From contig NZ_JAHLPM010000003.1 of the NCBI RefSeq assembly GCF_018917865.1, forward strand, positions 186,001-250,000: a stretch of 64,000 nucleotides of DNA, written 5' to 3'. Under the pieces are notes generated by a model, which worked only from the letters and a program-made list of their open reading frames with translations, was not told the DNA's origin and made no database searches. The translations under genes and the position numbers were made by a program. Position 1 is the first letter of the stretch. The number at the start of each line of letters is the position of its first letter. The DNA comes from Tissierella simiarum (GTDB lineage Bacteria > Bacillota > Clostridia > Tissierellales > Tissierellaceae). Below, piece after piece: positions 15,401 to 24,607 of this stretch.

Positions 15401-17260
15401 GTGAAGAAATTAATGGCTTTTATGATGGCTTTAGTAGTACTTTTAGCTGGTTGTTCAAATGGAAGTAAAAAACCAGTAGATGGAGGAACTGTAGAGGAAG
15501 GAATTGCTGCAGTACAAGAATATTCCAGTGTTTACTCTGGAGAAGTTACTACGTTAAATTATCTGACTACTGCTAGTACTAATGAGTTTGCTATAGCTGC
15601 TAATTTAGTAGATACTTTAATTGACTATGACAAGTATGGTGTTGTACAGCCAGCTTTGGCTACTGAGTGGAAGATATCTGATGACAGTTTAATATGGACA
15701 TTTAAACTTAGAGAAGGAGTTAAGTGGGTAACTCATGATGGCAAAGAATATGCAGAAGTTGTAGCTCAAGACTTTGTGGATGCCATGAAATACATATTTG
15801 ATAGCAGAAATGATTCATTAACTGCAAATATTGCATATAGCGTTATTAAAAATGGTGAAAAGTTCTACAATGGTGAGATTACAGATTTTGAACAAGTAGG
15901 AGTAAAAGCTATAGATAAATATACTCTTGAATATACCCTTGAAAGACCTACTCCATACTTCTTATCAATGCTAACATATGTATGCTTTTTTCCTGTTAAC
16001 GGACAATTCTTAGCTGAAGTAGGAGATAAATTTGGTACAGATAATACCAATCTTTTATATAACGGTGCTTATATAATGGAAACCTTTGAGCCACAAACTA
16101 GAAGAATTCTAGTAGCAAATGAGAGCTATTGGGATAAAGATAATATTTTTATTAAAAAATTGAATTATACTTATAATAAAGAAGCATCAACATTAGCTCC
16201 TGAGCTATTTTTACGTGGTGAAATAGATTACGCGGATATTCCTTCGACGGTTCTTGATGAGTGGATGAAAGATCCTGAAAAGAAAGAAAAGGTAAGACCT
16301 AATAGAACCAGTTTTTATTCTTATTTCTATGCTTTTAACTTTGACCCTAAATTTGCTGCTGAATATGAACCAGAGAATTGGAAGGCAGCTGTTAACAATG
16401 TAAACTTTAGAAAGTCTTTATTTCATGCTTTAGATAGAAAGGCGGCTATGCTTACAGAAGAACCTTATGACTCCGAAAAGAGAATTAGTAATACTATAAC
16501 TCCTAAAAATCTTGTTGACTTAGATGGAGTAGATTACACTCAATTAGGAAGTTTAGCTGAGTTTGCAAATACTGATTCATATAACAAGAACTTAGCTTTA
16601 GAGTTTAAAGAAAAGGCTTTAGCAGAATTAGAAGGAAAGGCTACTTTTCCAGTAAAGGTATTAATGCCATATAATACAAGTTTGACTGAATGGGCAAATC
16701 GTGCACAAGTAATAGAACAACAACTTGAAAACCTATTAGGAACAGATTATATTGATATAATAATTGATCCAAAGCCACCTACAGGATTTTTAAAAGAAGT
16801 AAGGCGTGCTGGAAACTATGCTTTTCTTGAATGTAACTGGGGACCGGATTATGCAGATCCTGAAACATATACAGACCCATTTGGCCCAGATGGAACATAT
16901 AACTGGCCTCATTTGGCAGAAGGGTATAAAGAATCAAATGGTAAGAATAAATATGAAAATATGGTAGATGAAGCTAAGGTAGAAGTAATAGATATAGATA
17001 AAAGGTATAAATTATTTGCTGAAGCAGAAGCATTTTTTATAGATCAAGCTTTTGTTATTCCTTATGCGGTTGGAGGTGGTGGCTATACTGCTTCTAGGCT
17101 AAATCCATTTGAATCTCCATATTCACCATTTGGTGTTTCAGGTGAAAGATTTAAAGGTCAAAGAATTATGGAAAAACCTATGAATTCTGAACAGTTTAGC
17201 CAAGGACTTATTAATTGGGAAAAAGAACGTGCCGAAGCCTTAAAAGCAGCAGGACAATAA
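15401..17260 (+). CDS. Peptide ABC transporter substrate-binding lipoprotein (OppA/DppA family)
   Basis: Extracellular solute-binding protein of family 5, tethered to the membrane by lipid. A lipoprotein signal peptide ends in the lipobox LLAGC (Cys about residue 18). The mature protein has the family pattern: EWKISDDSLIWTFKLREGVK, then FDPKFAAE and the C-terminal DPETYTDPFGPDG. At 619 residues it is at the long end for OppA-like proteins. It is the first gene after the sigma-54 promoter and has a strong GGAGGGG RBS before its GTG start. Context with an epimerase and NlpC/P60 enzymes suggests murein peptides as cargo, but binding specificity is not visible in the sequence. Confidence 0.92.
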   Translation: MKKLMAFMMALVVLLAGCSNGSKKPVDGGTVEEGIAAVQEYSSVYSGEVTTLNYLTTASTNEFAIAANLVDTLIDYDKYGVVQPALATEWKISDDSLIWTFKLREGVKWVTHDGKEYAEVVAQDFVDAMKYIFDSRNDSLTANIAYSVIKNGEKFYNGEITDFEQVGVKAIDKYTLEYTLERPTPYFLSMLTYVCFFPVNGQFLAEVGDKFGTDNTNLLYNGAYIMETFEPQTRRILVANESYWDKDNIFIKKLNYTYNKEASTLAPELFLRGEIDYADIPSTVLDEWMKDPEKKEKVRPNRTSFYSYFYAFNFDPKFAAEYEPENWKAAVNNVNFRKSLFHALDRKAAMLTEEPYDSEKRISNTITPKNLVDLDGVDYTQLGSLAEFANTDSYNKNLALEFKEKALAELEGKATFPVKVLMPYNTSLTEWANRAQVIEQQLENLLGTDYIDIIIDPKPPTGFLKEVRRAGNYAFLECNWGPDYADPETYTDPFGPDGTYNWPHLAEGYKESNGKNKYENMVDEAKVEVIDIDKRYKLFAEAEAFFIDQAFVIPYAVGGGGYTASRLNPFESPYSPFGVSGERFKGQRIMEKPMNSEQFSQGLINWEKERAEALKAAGQ

Positions 17261-17285
17261 AAATACATCTTTAAAATATATAAAA

Positions 17286-17323
17286 ATAATGTAAGGACTA
17301 TTAAACAATAGTCCTTACATTAT
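17286..17323 (+). terminator. Intercistronic 17-bp perfect hairpin without T-run
   Basis: ATAATGTAAGGACTATT, loop AAAC and its exact reverse complement lie between the binding-protein gene and the first permease gene. No U-tract follows, so it is more likely an mRNA-stabilising or partly terminating structure that raises binding-protein levels relative to the membrane components. Confidence 0.75.
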
Positions 17324-17405
17324 CAAAATACACTTTTCATATTATCAAAATTATCTTTAGGTTAAAAAGAATGTAGTTAATTTTAGGAATAAAAGGAGGG
17401 GAAAT

Positions 17406-18350
17406 ATGTTTAAATATTCATTTAAGAGGCTATTGCAATCAATAGGCACACTATTTATTGTTATTACAATAGTTTTTCTTCTCATGCGACTAATGCCTGA
17501 AGAAGGATATTTTGGAGATGGATTTGAAAAGCTTGATGAAGCACAGAGAGAAGCAATATTAGCCAATATGGGACTTAGAGATCCAATACATATACAGTTA
17601 AAAAACTTTTACAAACAGATTATATCTGGTGATTTAGGAACATCAATAATATATAGACCTAAAGTACCCGTAGCTGAAGTCCTTAAAACTAAAGTTCCTT
17701 ATTCTGTAAAATTTGGATTAGCAGCTATGGCTATATCCTTGTTTTGTGGTATTTCCTTAGGGATAATAATGGCTCTAGGAAAAAATAAATTCTGGGATAA
17801 AATGGGGACAGGATATATTGTATTTATAAATGCTGTTCCAGCAGCAGTTTATTATCTTTTCTTGCAATTGTATGTAACTGATATTTTTAAGTTGCCCATA
17901 TTATTTAATCCCAGCAAACCAGCTAGTTGGATTTTACCAGTAGTTTCTATGTCTTTAGGAAGTACAGCATCTTATGCTATGTGGATGAGACGATATATGG
18001 TAGACGAGCTAAATAAAGATTATGTAAAGTTAGCAAGAGCTAAAGGTTTAAAGAACAAATCTATTATGGTAAAGCACGTACTGCGTAACGCTTTTGTACC
18101 TATGGTACAGTACTTACCATCTTCTCTATTGTATACTATAGCTGGTTCTATATATATAGAATCCTTATATTCAATTCCTGGAATGGGTGGATTATTAGTG
18201 GATGCCATACAAAGACAAGATAATCCTTTAGTACAATCTTTGGTACTCATTTATTCATCAATAGGTATAGTTGGTCTTTTCTTAGGAGATATACTTATGG
18301 CATCAATTGATCCACGTATTAAGCTAGAAAAAAAGGGAGGTGCCAGATAA
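17406..18350 (+). CDS. Peptide ABC transporter permease (OppB/DppB type)
   Basis: Integral membrane subunit of the peptide importer, 314 residues. An N-terminal helix (QSIGTLFIVITIVFLLMRL) is followed by the BPD_transp_1 domain with about five further helices. The EAA loop that docks on the ATPase is visible as KDYVKLARAKGLKNKSIMVK. The DppB/OppB-specific N-terminal segment with RLMPEEGYFG and GLRDPIHIQL is also present. The start is ATG with AAAGGAGGGG. The stop codon overlaps the start of the second permease gene, so the two are translationally coupled. Confidence 0.9.
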   Translation: MFKYSFKRLLQSIGTLFIVITIVFLLMRLMPEEGYFGDGFEKLDEAQREAILANMGLRDPIHIQLKNFYKQIISGDLGTSIIYRPKVPVAEVLKTKVPYSVKFGLAAMAISLFCGISLGIIMALGKNKFWDKMGTGYIVFINAVPAAVYYLFLQLYVTDIFKLPILFNPSKPASWILPVVSMSLGSTASYAMWMRRYMVDELNKDYVKLARAKGLKNKSIMVKHVLRNAFVPMVQYLPSSLLYTIAGSIYIESLYSIPGMGGLLVDAIQRQDNPLVQSLVLIYSSIGIVGLFLGDILMASIDPRIKLEKKGGAR

Positions 18351-19318
18351 TGAGTAATACAAAGATTAAGAAACTATCGGATGGTATAAATAAATCACTT
18401 TTTGAATTTGCAAGTTATAATGATTCTGCAGCTAAACGTGCAGGTTATTCAAATTATTCTTATTGGCGCTCTACAGTACAAGTATTTGCAAAAAATAAAA
18501 TGGCATTGTTTTTTTTAATTTTAATGATGGTACTTCTTACATTTACGTTTATTCAACCTTATTTACCAAATCAAAATTCACCTACTAAAATACATATTGA
18601 TGAAAACACGAATATGCAGCTTAGAAATAGTTCGCCAGATTCTAAATTTTGGTTTGGAACCAATTCTATTGGGCAAGATTTATGGGCTCGTATATGGAGT
18701 GGTACACGAATATCATTAATGATTGGATTTTTAGTTGGACTTTGGGAAGCATTTATTGGTATTATTATAGGAGCTTTATGGGGATATGTTAGAAAACTCG
18801 ACCGTATAATCACTGAAATTTATAATGTTATAGACAATATACCTACTACTATTATACTGGTGCTTCTAACTTATATCATGCGTCCTAGTATAGGTACTTT
18901 GATTTTTGCAATGTGTATGACTGGATGGTTAGGTATGGCTCGTTTTGTACGTAATCAAATAGTAATTATAAGGGATAGAGAGTATAATTTAGCATCCAGA
19001 TGTCTTGGTACCCCAACCAATAGAATTATAACGAAGAATCTACTTCCTTACTTAGTTTCCGTCATAATGCTTAGGATGGCTCTGGCGATTCCTGCTGCGA
19101 TAGGCTCTGAAGTTTTCTTGACCTATATTGGGCTTGGATTACCTGTAAGTATTCCATCGTTAGGAAATTTAATCAATGAAGGTAGGGCTGTTATGATGGT
19201 TCCATCATTACGTTATCAATTAATATTTCCTGCCATAGTTCTTTCATTGATAACCATATCTTTCTATGTAATTGGTAATGTCTTTGCAGATGCAGCTGAT
19301 CCAAGAAATCATGTTTAG
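18350..19318 (+). CDS. Peptide ABC transporter permease (OppC/DppC type)
   Basis: Second membrane subunit, 322 residues. It has the N-terminal OppC_N helix (NKMALFFLILMMVLLTFTFI) and a periplasm-facing stretch containing the typical FGTNSIGQDLWARIWSGTR motif of DppC/OppC proteins. The permease domain carries an EAA-type loop (DREYNLASRCLGTPTNRII). It starts at the last base region of the preceding permease gene, after GGGAGG, and is followed at once by the first ATPase gene. With its neighbours it makes a heterodimeric channel. Confidence 0.9.
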   Translation: MSNTKIKKLSDGINKSLFEFASYNDSAAKRAGYSNYSYWRSTVQVFAKNKMALFFLILMMVLLTFTFIQPYLPNQNSPTKIHIDENTNMQLRNSSPDSKFWFGTNSIGQDLWARIWSGTRISLMIGFLVGLWEAFIGIIIGALWGYVRKLDRIITEIYNVIDNIPTTIILVLLTYIMRPSIGTLIFAMCMTGWLGMARFVRNQIVIIRDREYNLASRCLGTPTNRIITKNLLPYLVSVIMLRMALAIPAAIGSEVFLTYIGLGLPVSIPSLGNLINEGRAVMMVPSLRYQLIFPAIVLSLITISFYVIGNVFADAADPRNHV

Positions 19319-19330
19319 GGGGTGAGATTT

Positions 19331-20380
19331 ATGACGGACAAACAAGTTATATTATCTGTTAAAGATTTAGTAGTTAAATTTAGACTTCGTGGTAAGGTTT
19401 TAACTGCAATAAGAGAAGCTTCATTGGATCTTTATGAAGGAGAAAGTTTAGCAATAGTAGGAGAATCTGGATCAGGAAAGTCAGTTTTCACTAAAACATT
19501 TATGGGGCTTCTAGATGGAAATGGATGGATCGACTCAGGAAGTATAATTTATAATGGAGAAGACTTAGCAAAATATCGGAAAGAAGAAGATTGGATTAAG
19601 ATTAGGGGAAAAGAGTTTGCTATGGTATTCCAAGAGCCAATGACTTCTTTAAATCCTCTTAGGACTATAGGAAGTCAAGTTAAAGAAGCCGTTGAACTCC
19701 ATCAAGGAGTAAAGGGAGAGGAAGCTAAAAAGATTGTAATAGAAATTTTACAGGATGTAGGTATCAATGAACCTGAAAGAAGATATAGTCAATACCCTCA
19801 TGAATTCTCTGGAGGAATGAGGCAAAGAGTAGTTATAGCTATTGCAGTTGCATGTAAACCTAAGATACTTATTTGCGATGAACCTACCACAGCTTTAGAT
19901 GTAACTATACAAGCTCAAATCTTAAGTTTATTAAAAAACTTGAAGAAAAAATATAATTTAACCACCATATATATCACTCACGATTTAGGAGTTGTTGCAA
20001 ATGTAGCAGATAGAATAGCCGTTATGTATGCTGGAGATATTGTAGAAATAGGTAAGTGTGAGGAAGTTTTTTATAATGGACAGCATCCATATACTTGGGC
20101 ATTGCTTTCATCTCTTCCCCAGCTTGGTGTTAAGGGAGAGCCGTTATACTCAATAAAAGGTACACCTCCTAACTTATTTAGTAATATAAAAGGAGATGCT
20201 TTTGCACCTCGTAATGAAAAAGCTTTAAAGATCGATTTTGTAGAAAAACCTCCTTATTTTACCGTAAGTCCTACACATAAAGCTAAAACTTGGTTATTAG
20301 ATCCTCGTGCACCTAAGGTAGATCCCCCTGAATCTATACAGATATTGCGTAAACAATGGAGGGAAAGTAATTATGAATAA
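19331..20380 (+). CDS. Peptide ABC transporter ATPase (OppD/DppD type)
   Basis: Cytoplasmic ATP-binding subunit, 349 residues. Walker A is GESGSGKS, the Q-loop is [12 protein letters not shown], the signature is FSGGMRQR, Walker B is [12 protein letters not shown] and the switch His is in THDLG. The C-terminal oligopeptide-transporter extension ([21 protein letters not shown], then PPNLF) identifies the OppD/DppD class. It lacks the usual cysteine cluster of many DppD proteins in this extension. The ATG at 19331 is preceded by GGGGGTGAG; a GTG at 19322 lies inside that RBS. It overlaps the next gene by 8 bases. Confidence 0.9.
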   Translation: MTDKQVILSVKDLVVKFRLRGKVLTAIREASLDLYEGESLAIVGESGSGKSVFTKTFMGLLDGNGWIDSGSIIYNGEDLAKYRKEEDWIKIRGKEFAMVFQEPMTSLNPLRTIGSQVKEAVELHQGVKGEEAKKIVIEILQDVGINEPERRYSQYPHEFSGGMRQRVVIAIAVACKPKILICDEPTTALDVTIQAQILSLLKNLKKKYNLTTIYITHDLGVVANVADRIAVMYAGDIVEIGKCEEVFYNGQHPYTWALLSSLPQLGVKGEPLYSIKGTPPNLFSNIKGDAFAPRNEKALKIDFVEKPPYFTVSPTHKAKTWLLDPRAPKVDPPESIQILRKQWRESNYE

Positions 20381-21320
20381 GAATAAAGGAGAAGTTTTAT
20401 TAGAAATAAAGAATTTATGTATAGAATTTGGAAATAGAAAAAAAGATAAGTTTATAGCCGTAAAGGATGTAAGTTTTGATATTTACAAAGGAGAAACTTT
20501 TGGACTTGTTGGAGAATCTGGCTCAGGAAAAACTACTATAGGCAGAGCCATTATTCGTATAAATGAGGTTGCTGGAGGCAAAATAATCTTTAAAGGACAG
20601 GAGATAAGTGGTAAAATTAGTAAAGAGTTAGATAGAGAAATAACAAGAAAGATTCAGATGATATTCCAAGATCCTATGGCATCTTTAAATGAAAGAGCAA
20701 AAGTTGATTACATAGTATCAGAAGGACTTTATAATTTAAAAAATTATGGCACAGAAGAAGAAAGAAAAGAAAAAGTAGCCAAAGCATTGTTAGATGTTGG
20801 CTTACTCCCCGAATTTGCAAGCCGCTTTCCTCATGAATTTTCAGGAGGACAACGACAAAGAATAGGAATTGCCAGAGCTTTGGTCATGGAACCAGAATTT
20901 ATTATAGCAGACGAACCTATATCTGCTTTAGACGTGTCTATTCGTGCACAGGTTTTAAACCTTTTATCTGAATTACAGGAAAAGAAAGGTTTAACTTATT
21001 TATTTATTGCCCATGACCTATCTGTGGTTCGATTTATAACCGATAGATTAGCTGTAATTCATAAAGGTAAAATAGTAGAGCTGGCAGAAACAGAAAAACT
21101 TTTTGAAAATCCACTACATCCTTATACTCGAGCGCTACTTTCAGCTATTCCTTTACCAGATCCAAGATTGGAAAAGGAGAAGGTGCTGGAAATATATGAT
21201 CCTAGCTGCCATGATTATGAAAATGATCCACCTAAGTGGATAGAAATAGAGCCAGAGCATTTTATTTTGGCAAATGAAAAAGAATTAAAAGAATATAGAA
21301 AGAGCGTAGCTAAAGCTTAA
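20373..21320 (+). CDS. Peptide ABC transporter ATPase (OppF/DppF type)
   Basis: Second ATP-binding subunit, 315 residues. It has Walker [11 protein letters not shown]-loop [11 protein letters not shown], signature [15 protein letters not shown], Walker [13 protein letters not shown] and switch His in AHDLS. The short oligo_HPY extension ([18 protein letters not shown]) is typical of OppF/DppF. RBS GGAGGG lies in the end of the upstream ATPase gene, which it overlaps by 8 bases. A terminator follows 6 bases after its stop, so full-length operon transcripts into the NlpC/P60 gene require read-through or a new promoter. Confidence 0.9.
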   Translation: MNKNKGEVLLEIKNLCIEFGNRKKDKFIAVKDVSFDIYKGETFGLVGESGSGKTTIGRAIIRINEVAGGKIIFKGQEISGKISKELDREITRKIQMIFQDPMASLNERAKVDYIVSEGLYNLKNYGTEEERKEKVAKALLDVGLLPEFASRFPHEFSGGQRQRIGIARALVMEPEFIIADEPISALDVSIRAQVLNLLSELQEKKGLTYLFIAHDLSVVRFITDRLAVIHKGKIVELAETEKLFENPLHPYTRALLSAIPLPDPRLEKEKVLEIYDPSCHDYENDPPKWIEIEPEHFILANEKELKEYRKSVAKA

Positions 21321-21325
21321 TTGTA

Positions 21326-21350
21326 AGGGGGAGTCCCCTCTTTCTTTTTG
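21326..21350 (+). terminator. Intrinsic terminator after the transporter genes
   Basis: AGGGG, loop GAGT and CCCCT, followed by CTTTCTTTTT. The stem is short but GC-rich. It lies between the last ATPase gene and the NlpC/P60 gene. Confidence 0.7.
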
Positions 21351-21375
21351 TAAAATATTTTTAGGAGGTATAGTT

Positions 21376-22188
21376 ATGGAAAAATTAGCAATAGTAAAAA
21401 CAACAATAGGTCCATTAAAACAAAAAGTAGGATTTCATGAAGAGGCAGCCGATGAAAGTATTTTAGGAAAGTTAGTTACTATTTTAGAGAAAAAAGAAGA
21501 CGGCTGGTACTTAGTAGAAACAGACTATAAATATAAAGGTTATATCCATGAAAGCCATCTTCTAATAGATACTGATAGAGCTATAAAATGGGATGAAGAA
21601 GCAAATCATGTAATTACATGGGGAATAGTGGATGTAATGAAAGAACCTAAATATCAAAGCTATTCTATTGAGATGCTTACTAAGGGAGCTGTTATTAAAC
21701 TAACAGGAAAAGAAAATGATAAATGGATAGAAGTAGAACTTCCAACGGAAGAAAAAGGATGGATAAGAGAAAACTTTGTTATGGGCAGAGTTAGACCAAG
21801 TGGTGAAATTAAGGAAGAAGAATTGAGAAAGAAAGTAGTAGAAACCGCATTATCTTATATGGGAACTCAATATAGGTGGGGAGGGAAAACTCCTTTAGGA
21901 ATTGACTGTTCAGGATTATGTTCAATATCTTATTTATTAAATGGAATAATAATCTATAGAGATGCCCATGTAAAAGAGGAATTTGGTATGAAAGAAATTA
22001 CTATGGAAGATATAAAAATCGGTGATATGCTCTATTGGCCAGGTCATGTAGCTATGTATATAGGTGATGATAGATATGTCCATTCAACGGGAGCATCTAG
22101 TGGAGTAGTAATAAACAGTTTAAATCCTAAACATGATAATTATAGAGAAGACTTAGCGAAAGTAAAGCAAATAGCAACAGTATTCTAA
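21376..22188 (+). CDS. NlpC/P60 peptidase, probably cytoplasmic gamma-D-glutamyl-L-diamino acid endopeptidase
   Basis: A 270-residue cysteine peptidase of YkfC/DPP-VI type that cleaves between D-Glu and the diamino acid of murein tri- or tetrapeptides. Residues 1-65 and 70-140 are two SH3b domains. The catalytic domain contains YRWGGKTPLGIDCSGLCS (Cys nucleophile) and GHVAMYIGDDRYVHSTG (His). No signal peptide is present, unlike the related gene at 10672, so it should act inside the cell on imported peptides and release L-Ala-D-Glu for the epimerase. RBS AGGAGG. The placement right after the transporter supports this role. Confidence 0.88.
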   Translation: MEKLAIVKTTIGPLKQKVGFHEEAADESILGKLVTILEKKEDGWYLVETDYKYKGYIHESHLLIDTDRAIKWDEEANHVITWGIVDVMKEPKYQSYSIEMLTKGAVIKLTGKENDKWIEVELPTEEKGWIRENFVMGRVRPSGEIKEEELRKKVVETALSYMGTQYRWGGKTPLGIDCSGLCSISYLLNGIIIYRDAHVKEEFGMKEITMEDIKIGDMLYWPGHVAMYIGDDRYVHSTGASSGVVINSLNPKHDNYREDLAKVKQIATVF

Positions 22189-22209
22189 AATGATATTAGA
22201 TTATTGATA

Positions 22210-22244
22210 AAAGTGGTAGAAATGGTTCTATCACTTTGTTTTTG
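22210..22244 (+). terminator. Strong intrinsic terminator
   Basis: A 12-bp stem (AAAGTGGTAGAA with TTCTATCACTTT, one G-U pair), loop ATGG, then GTTTTT. It closes the transporter-endopeptidase unit. Confidence 0.85.
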
Positions 22245-22277
22245 ACGAAAATTTATTATTTTTAATAAGTTGTTTTA

Positions 22278-22481
22278 ATTGATAAAGAATATTATGAACT
22301 TGAAAGAAGCTATAGGACTTATGGTTATGGAAAAATAAAGAAAATAGAGGAAGAAATTATTGTTAAATTAGAAGATCGTTCACGAAAAGATTTATTTGAT
22401 TCTAGATGAGATTGGGGAAGTTTTGAATATGAACTATATAGTGAAAAAGAATCAATTAGGATTATAGATCATGATTTTTAG
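22278..22481 (+). pseudogene. Decayed short reading frame
   Basis: One frame reads IDKEYYELERSYRTYGYGKI, then KKIEEEIIVKLEDRSRKDLF. It meets a TGA and continues DWGSFEYELYSEKESIRIID to a TAG at 22479-22481. There is no start codon with an RBS. The protein-like composition on both sides of the stop suggests a broken gene. I do not recognise its family. The remaining gap from 22189 to 22687 holds only two terminators. Confidence 0.35.
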
Positions 22482-22592
22482 TATTAATTGATACAATTAG
22501 GGAATGGATTAAATATTATGAAGGCTGAATAATCTTTAATCCATGTTTAAAAAATAAATAAAAAGTTAATATATTAAGTATACTGTTTTTTA

Positions 22593-22620
22593 ACCTGCTT
22601 AAGTAGCAGGTATTTTCTTT
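22593..22620 (+). terminator. Intrinsic terminator upstream of nagZ
   Basis: ACCTGCT, loop TAAGT and its reverse complement AGCAGGT, followed by ATTTTCTTT. It isolates nagZ from upstream transcription. Confidence 0.7.
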
Positions 22621-22687
22621 GTATAGATGTTGTAATCAATGAGAAACTGTATTAAAATTGGATTAATAACGATAAGAGGATGGTTTT

Positions 22688-23905
22688 ATGAGATTAAAAA
22701 AATATTTATTTGCAGTATTACTAGGAGCTTTAGTATTTACAATTAGCTGTAGAAAGGAAGAAGGGACAATAGAACCTCCTATAGAGGAGGAAGAAGAGGT
22801 GAAAGTAGATACTACAGAGGAGAAGATAAAAGGAATGTCCTTGGAAGAAAAAATTGGTCAATTATTGATAGTAGGTATTGAAGGAACTACTATAGAAGAA
22901 GATACAATTAAACTAATTGAAAATCATAAGGTAGGAGGTTTTATATTATTTAGCCGAAATATTAGAGATGAATATCAAACCTTAGAATTGTTAAATAACC
23001 TTAAAGAAATAAATTCTAATAATGATATACCTTTATTTTTATCTATAGATGAAGAAGGTGGGCGAGTAAGCAGATTACCTAAGTCTTTTAAAAAACTACC
23101 GGAAGCTAAAATAATTGGTGATATAAATAACAAGGACTTTTCTTTTAAATATGGTAAAATATTAGGAGAGAGAGTAAAATTACTAGGGTTTAATATGGAT
23201 TTTGCACCAGTTCTGGATATTAACTCTAATCCAAAGAATCCAGTAATAGGAAATAGGGCCTTTGGTTCAACTATAGATGTAGTAGTAGATAATGGATTGG
23301 AAGTAATGAAAGGAATTCAATCTGTAGGGGTTATCCCTAGTATAAAACATTTCCCGGGACATGGAGATACAGATATGGATTCTCATGTTAATTTGCCTAA
23401 GATAGAAAAGAATATAAATGAGCTAGAAAATCTTGAATTAGTACCTTTTAAAAAAGCTATTGATGACGGTGTAGATATGGTAATGGTGGCTCATATTCTT
23501 TTTCCAAAGATTGATAGTGAATATCCTTCAACTATGTCTAAAGAAATAATAGATGAAATACTAAGGGAGAGATTGGGGTTTAAGGGAGTAGTTATATCTG
23601 ATGATTTAACTATGGGAGCCATAGTTAAAAATTATTCCTTAGAAAATGCTGTAGTATCCTTTTTAAAAGCTGGTGGTGATATAGCTTTAGTTTGTCATGG
23701 AAAAGATAATCCTAGTAAAGTTATAGAAAAAATTAAGGAAGCATTAGACGAGGGGATTTTAGGAGAAGAAGAAATTAATGAAAAGGTCTATAGAATATTG
23801 AAATTGAAAGAAAAATATGAAATTGAAGATAATCTAATAGACACTATAGATTTAGGTGGATTAAATGAAGATACTCAAGAACTACTTAAAAATATGAATA
23901 AATAG
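22688..23905 (+). CDS. nagZ: Beta-N-acetylhexosaminidase NagZ, lipoprotein form
   Basis: Glycoside hydrolase family 3 enzyme that removes GlcNAc from GlcNAc-MurNAc fragments of peptidoglycan. Residues 1-21 are a lipoprotein signal with Cys about 21 (ALVFTISC), followed by an acidic linker, so it acts outside the membrane as in Bacillus NagZ (YbbD). The GH3 domain shows SIDEEGGRVSRLP, the signature KHFPGHGDTDMDSH (including the acid/base His-Asp dyad) and VVISDDLTMGAI with the nucleophile Asp. It has 405 residues and lacks a C-terminal extension. The location downstream of the muropeptide transport genes fits cell-wall recycling. Confidence 0.92.
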   Translation: MRLKKYLFAVLLGALVFTISCRKEEGTIEPPIEEEEEVKVDTTEEKIKGMSLEEKIGQLLIVGIEGTTIEEDTIKLIENHKVGGFILFSRNIRDEYQTLELLNNLKEINSNNDIPLFLSIDEEGGRVSRLPKSFKKLPEAKIIGDINNKDFSFKYGKILGERVKLLGFNMDFAPVLDINSNPKNPVIGNRAFGSTIDVVVDNGLEVMKGIQSVGVIPSIKHFPGHGDTDMDSHVNLPKIEKNINELENLELVPFKKAIDDGVDMVMVAHILFPKIDSEYPSTMSKEIIDEILRERLGFKGVVISDDLTMGAIVKNYSLENAVVSFLKAGGDIALVCHGKDNPSKVIEKIKEALDEGILGEEEINEKVYRILKLKEKYEIEDNLIDTIDLGGLNEDTQELLKNMNK

Positions 23906-23918
23906 AGGGGTGTATCAT

Positions 23919-24587
23919 TTGGACCTTAAAGATATACTATGTTTTCCAACAGATAATGCTATGTCTTTATCCATTTTGAAGGAAGATCATTTATATAAAA
24001 AAATACCTAAAGATAAAGTAGGATATTATATTAAATCTTCCATAAATGTCGGTAATAAAGCTTCGATGGAATTTTTACAGGAGTATGAAGACAAGCCCTT
24101 AAAAGAAATTTGTGATAATATGAAATTAGAAGTTTTTATAGATAAAGAAGAAAGTGACTTTGAAATATTAAAGTTAAGAGGAAAGTATGAGGAATATAAA
24201 AAAAGATTAACTTTATCTCATAGGTCCTTAAAGACAATGGAAGCAAAATTTAAGACTTTGGGATTAGATTCTTTAGATTATAATTATCTATATGAAATTT
24301 TATTGGCAAAGGGATTATTCAAGCATTTAGAAGCTACTAAAATAGGATTTACATATGGAAAAGTAGATAGAGCAAGTACTTTTAAACTTGGCTTTATTAA
24401 GAAAACTTTTCCTGTAAAGAAAACTAGTGAAATTGCAGGAGAAATTTTTACTAAAAATATACTTAAATTATCTTTTAATCCAAAAGTTCTAGATTATATA
24501 TTTTTAATAGGAAATAGTCATGTAAATGAATCATATTTAATAGATTTTTTTCAAGGACTAGAGAAAGAGTTTAAAGCTAATAATTAA
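23919..24587 (+). CDS. Hypothetical protein between nagZ and a ROK kinase
   Basis: A 222-residue cytoplasmic protein with no recognised motif. It has mixed charged and hydrophobic composition, a Lys/Glu-rich helical middle (residues about 80-125) and a C-terminal hydrophobic stretch (VLDYIFLIGNSHVNESYLIDFF) that is too polar for a membrane helix. The TTG at 23919 sits 6 bases after AGAGGGGTG. A GTG at 23910 overlaps that RBS and is unlikely to be the start. It lies 13 bases after nagZ and 20 bases before the ROK gene, so it is probably in the same operon. I do not assign a function. Confidence 0.6.
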   Translation: MDLKDILCFPTDNAMSLSILKEDHLYKKIPKDKVGYYIKSSINVGNKASMEFLQEYEDKPLKEICDNMKLEVFIDKEESDFEILKLRGKYEEYKKRLTLSHRSLKTMEAKFKTLGLDSLDYNYLYEILLAKGLFKHLEATKIGFTYGKVDRASTFKLGFIKKTFPVKKTSEIAGEIFTKNILKLSFNPKVLDYIFLIGNSHVNESYLIDFFQGLEKEFKANN

Positions 24588-24607
24588 TTAAATTAGGGGG
24601 AATTAAT

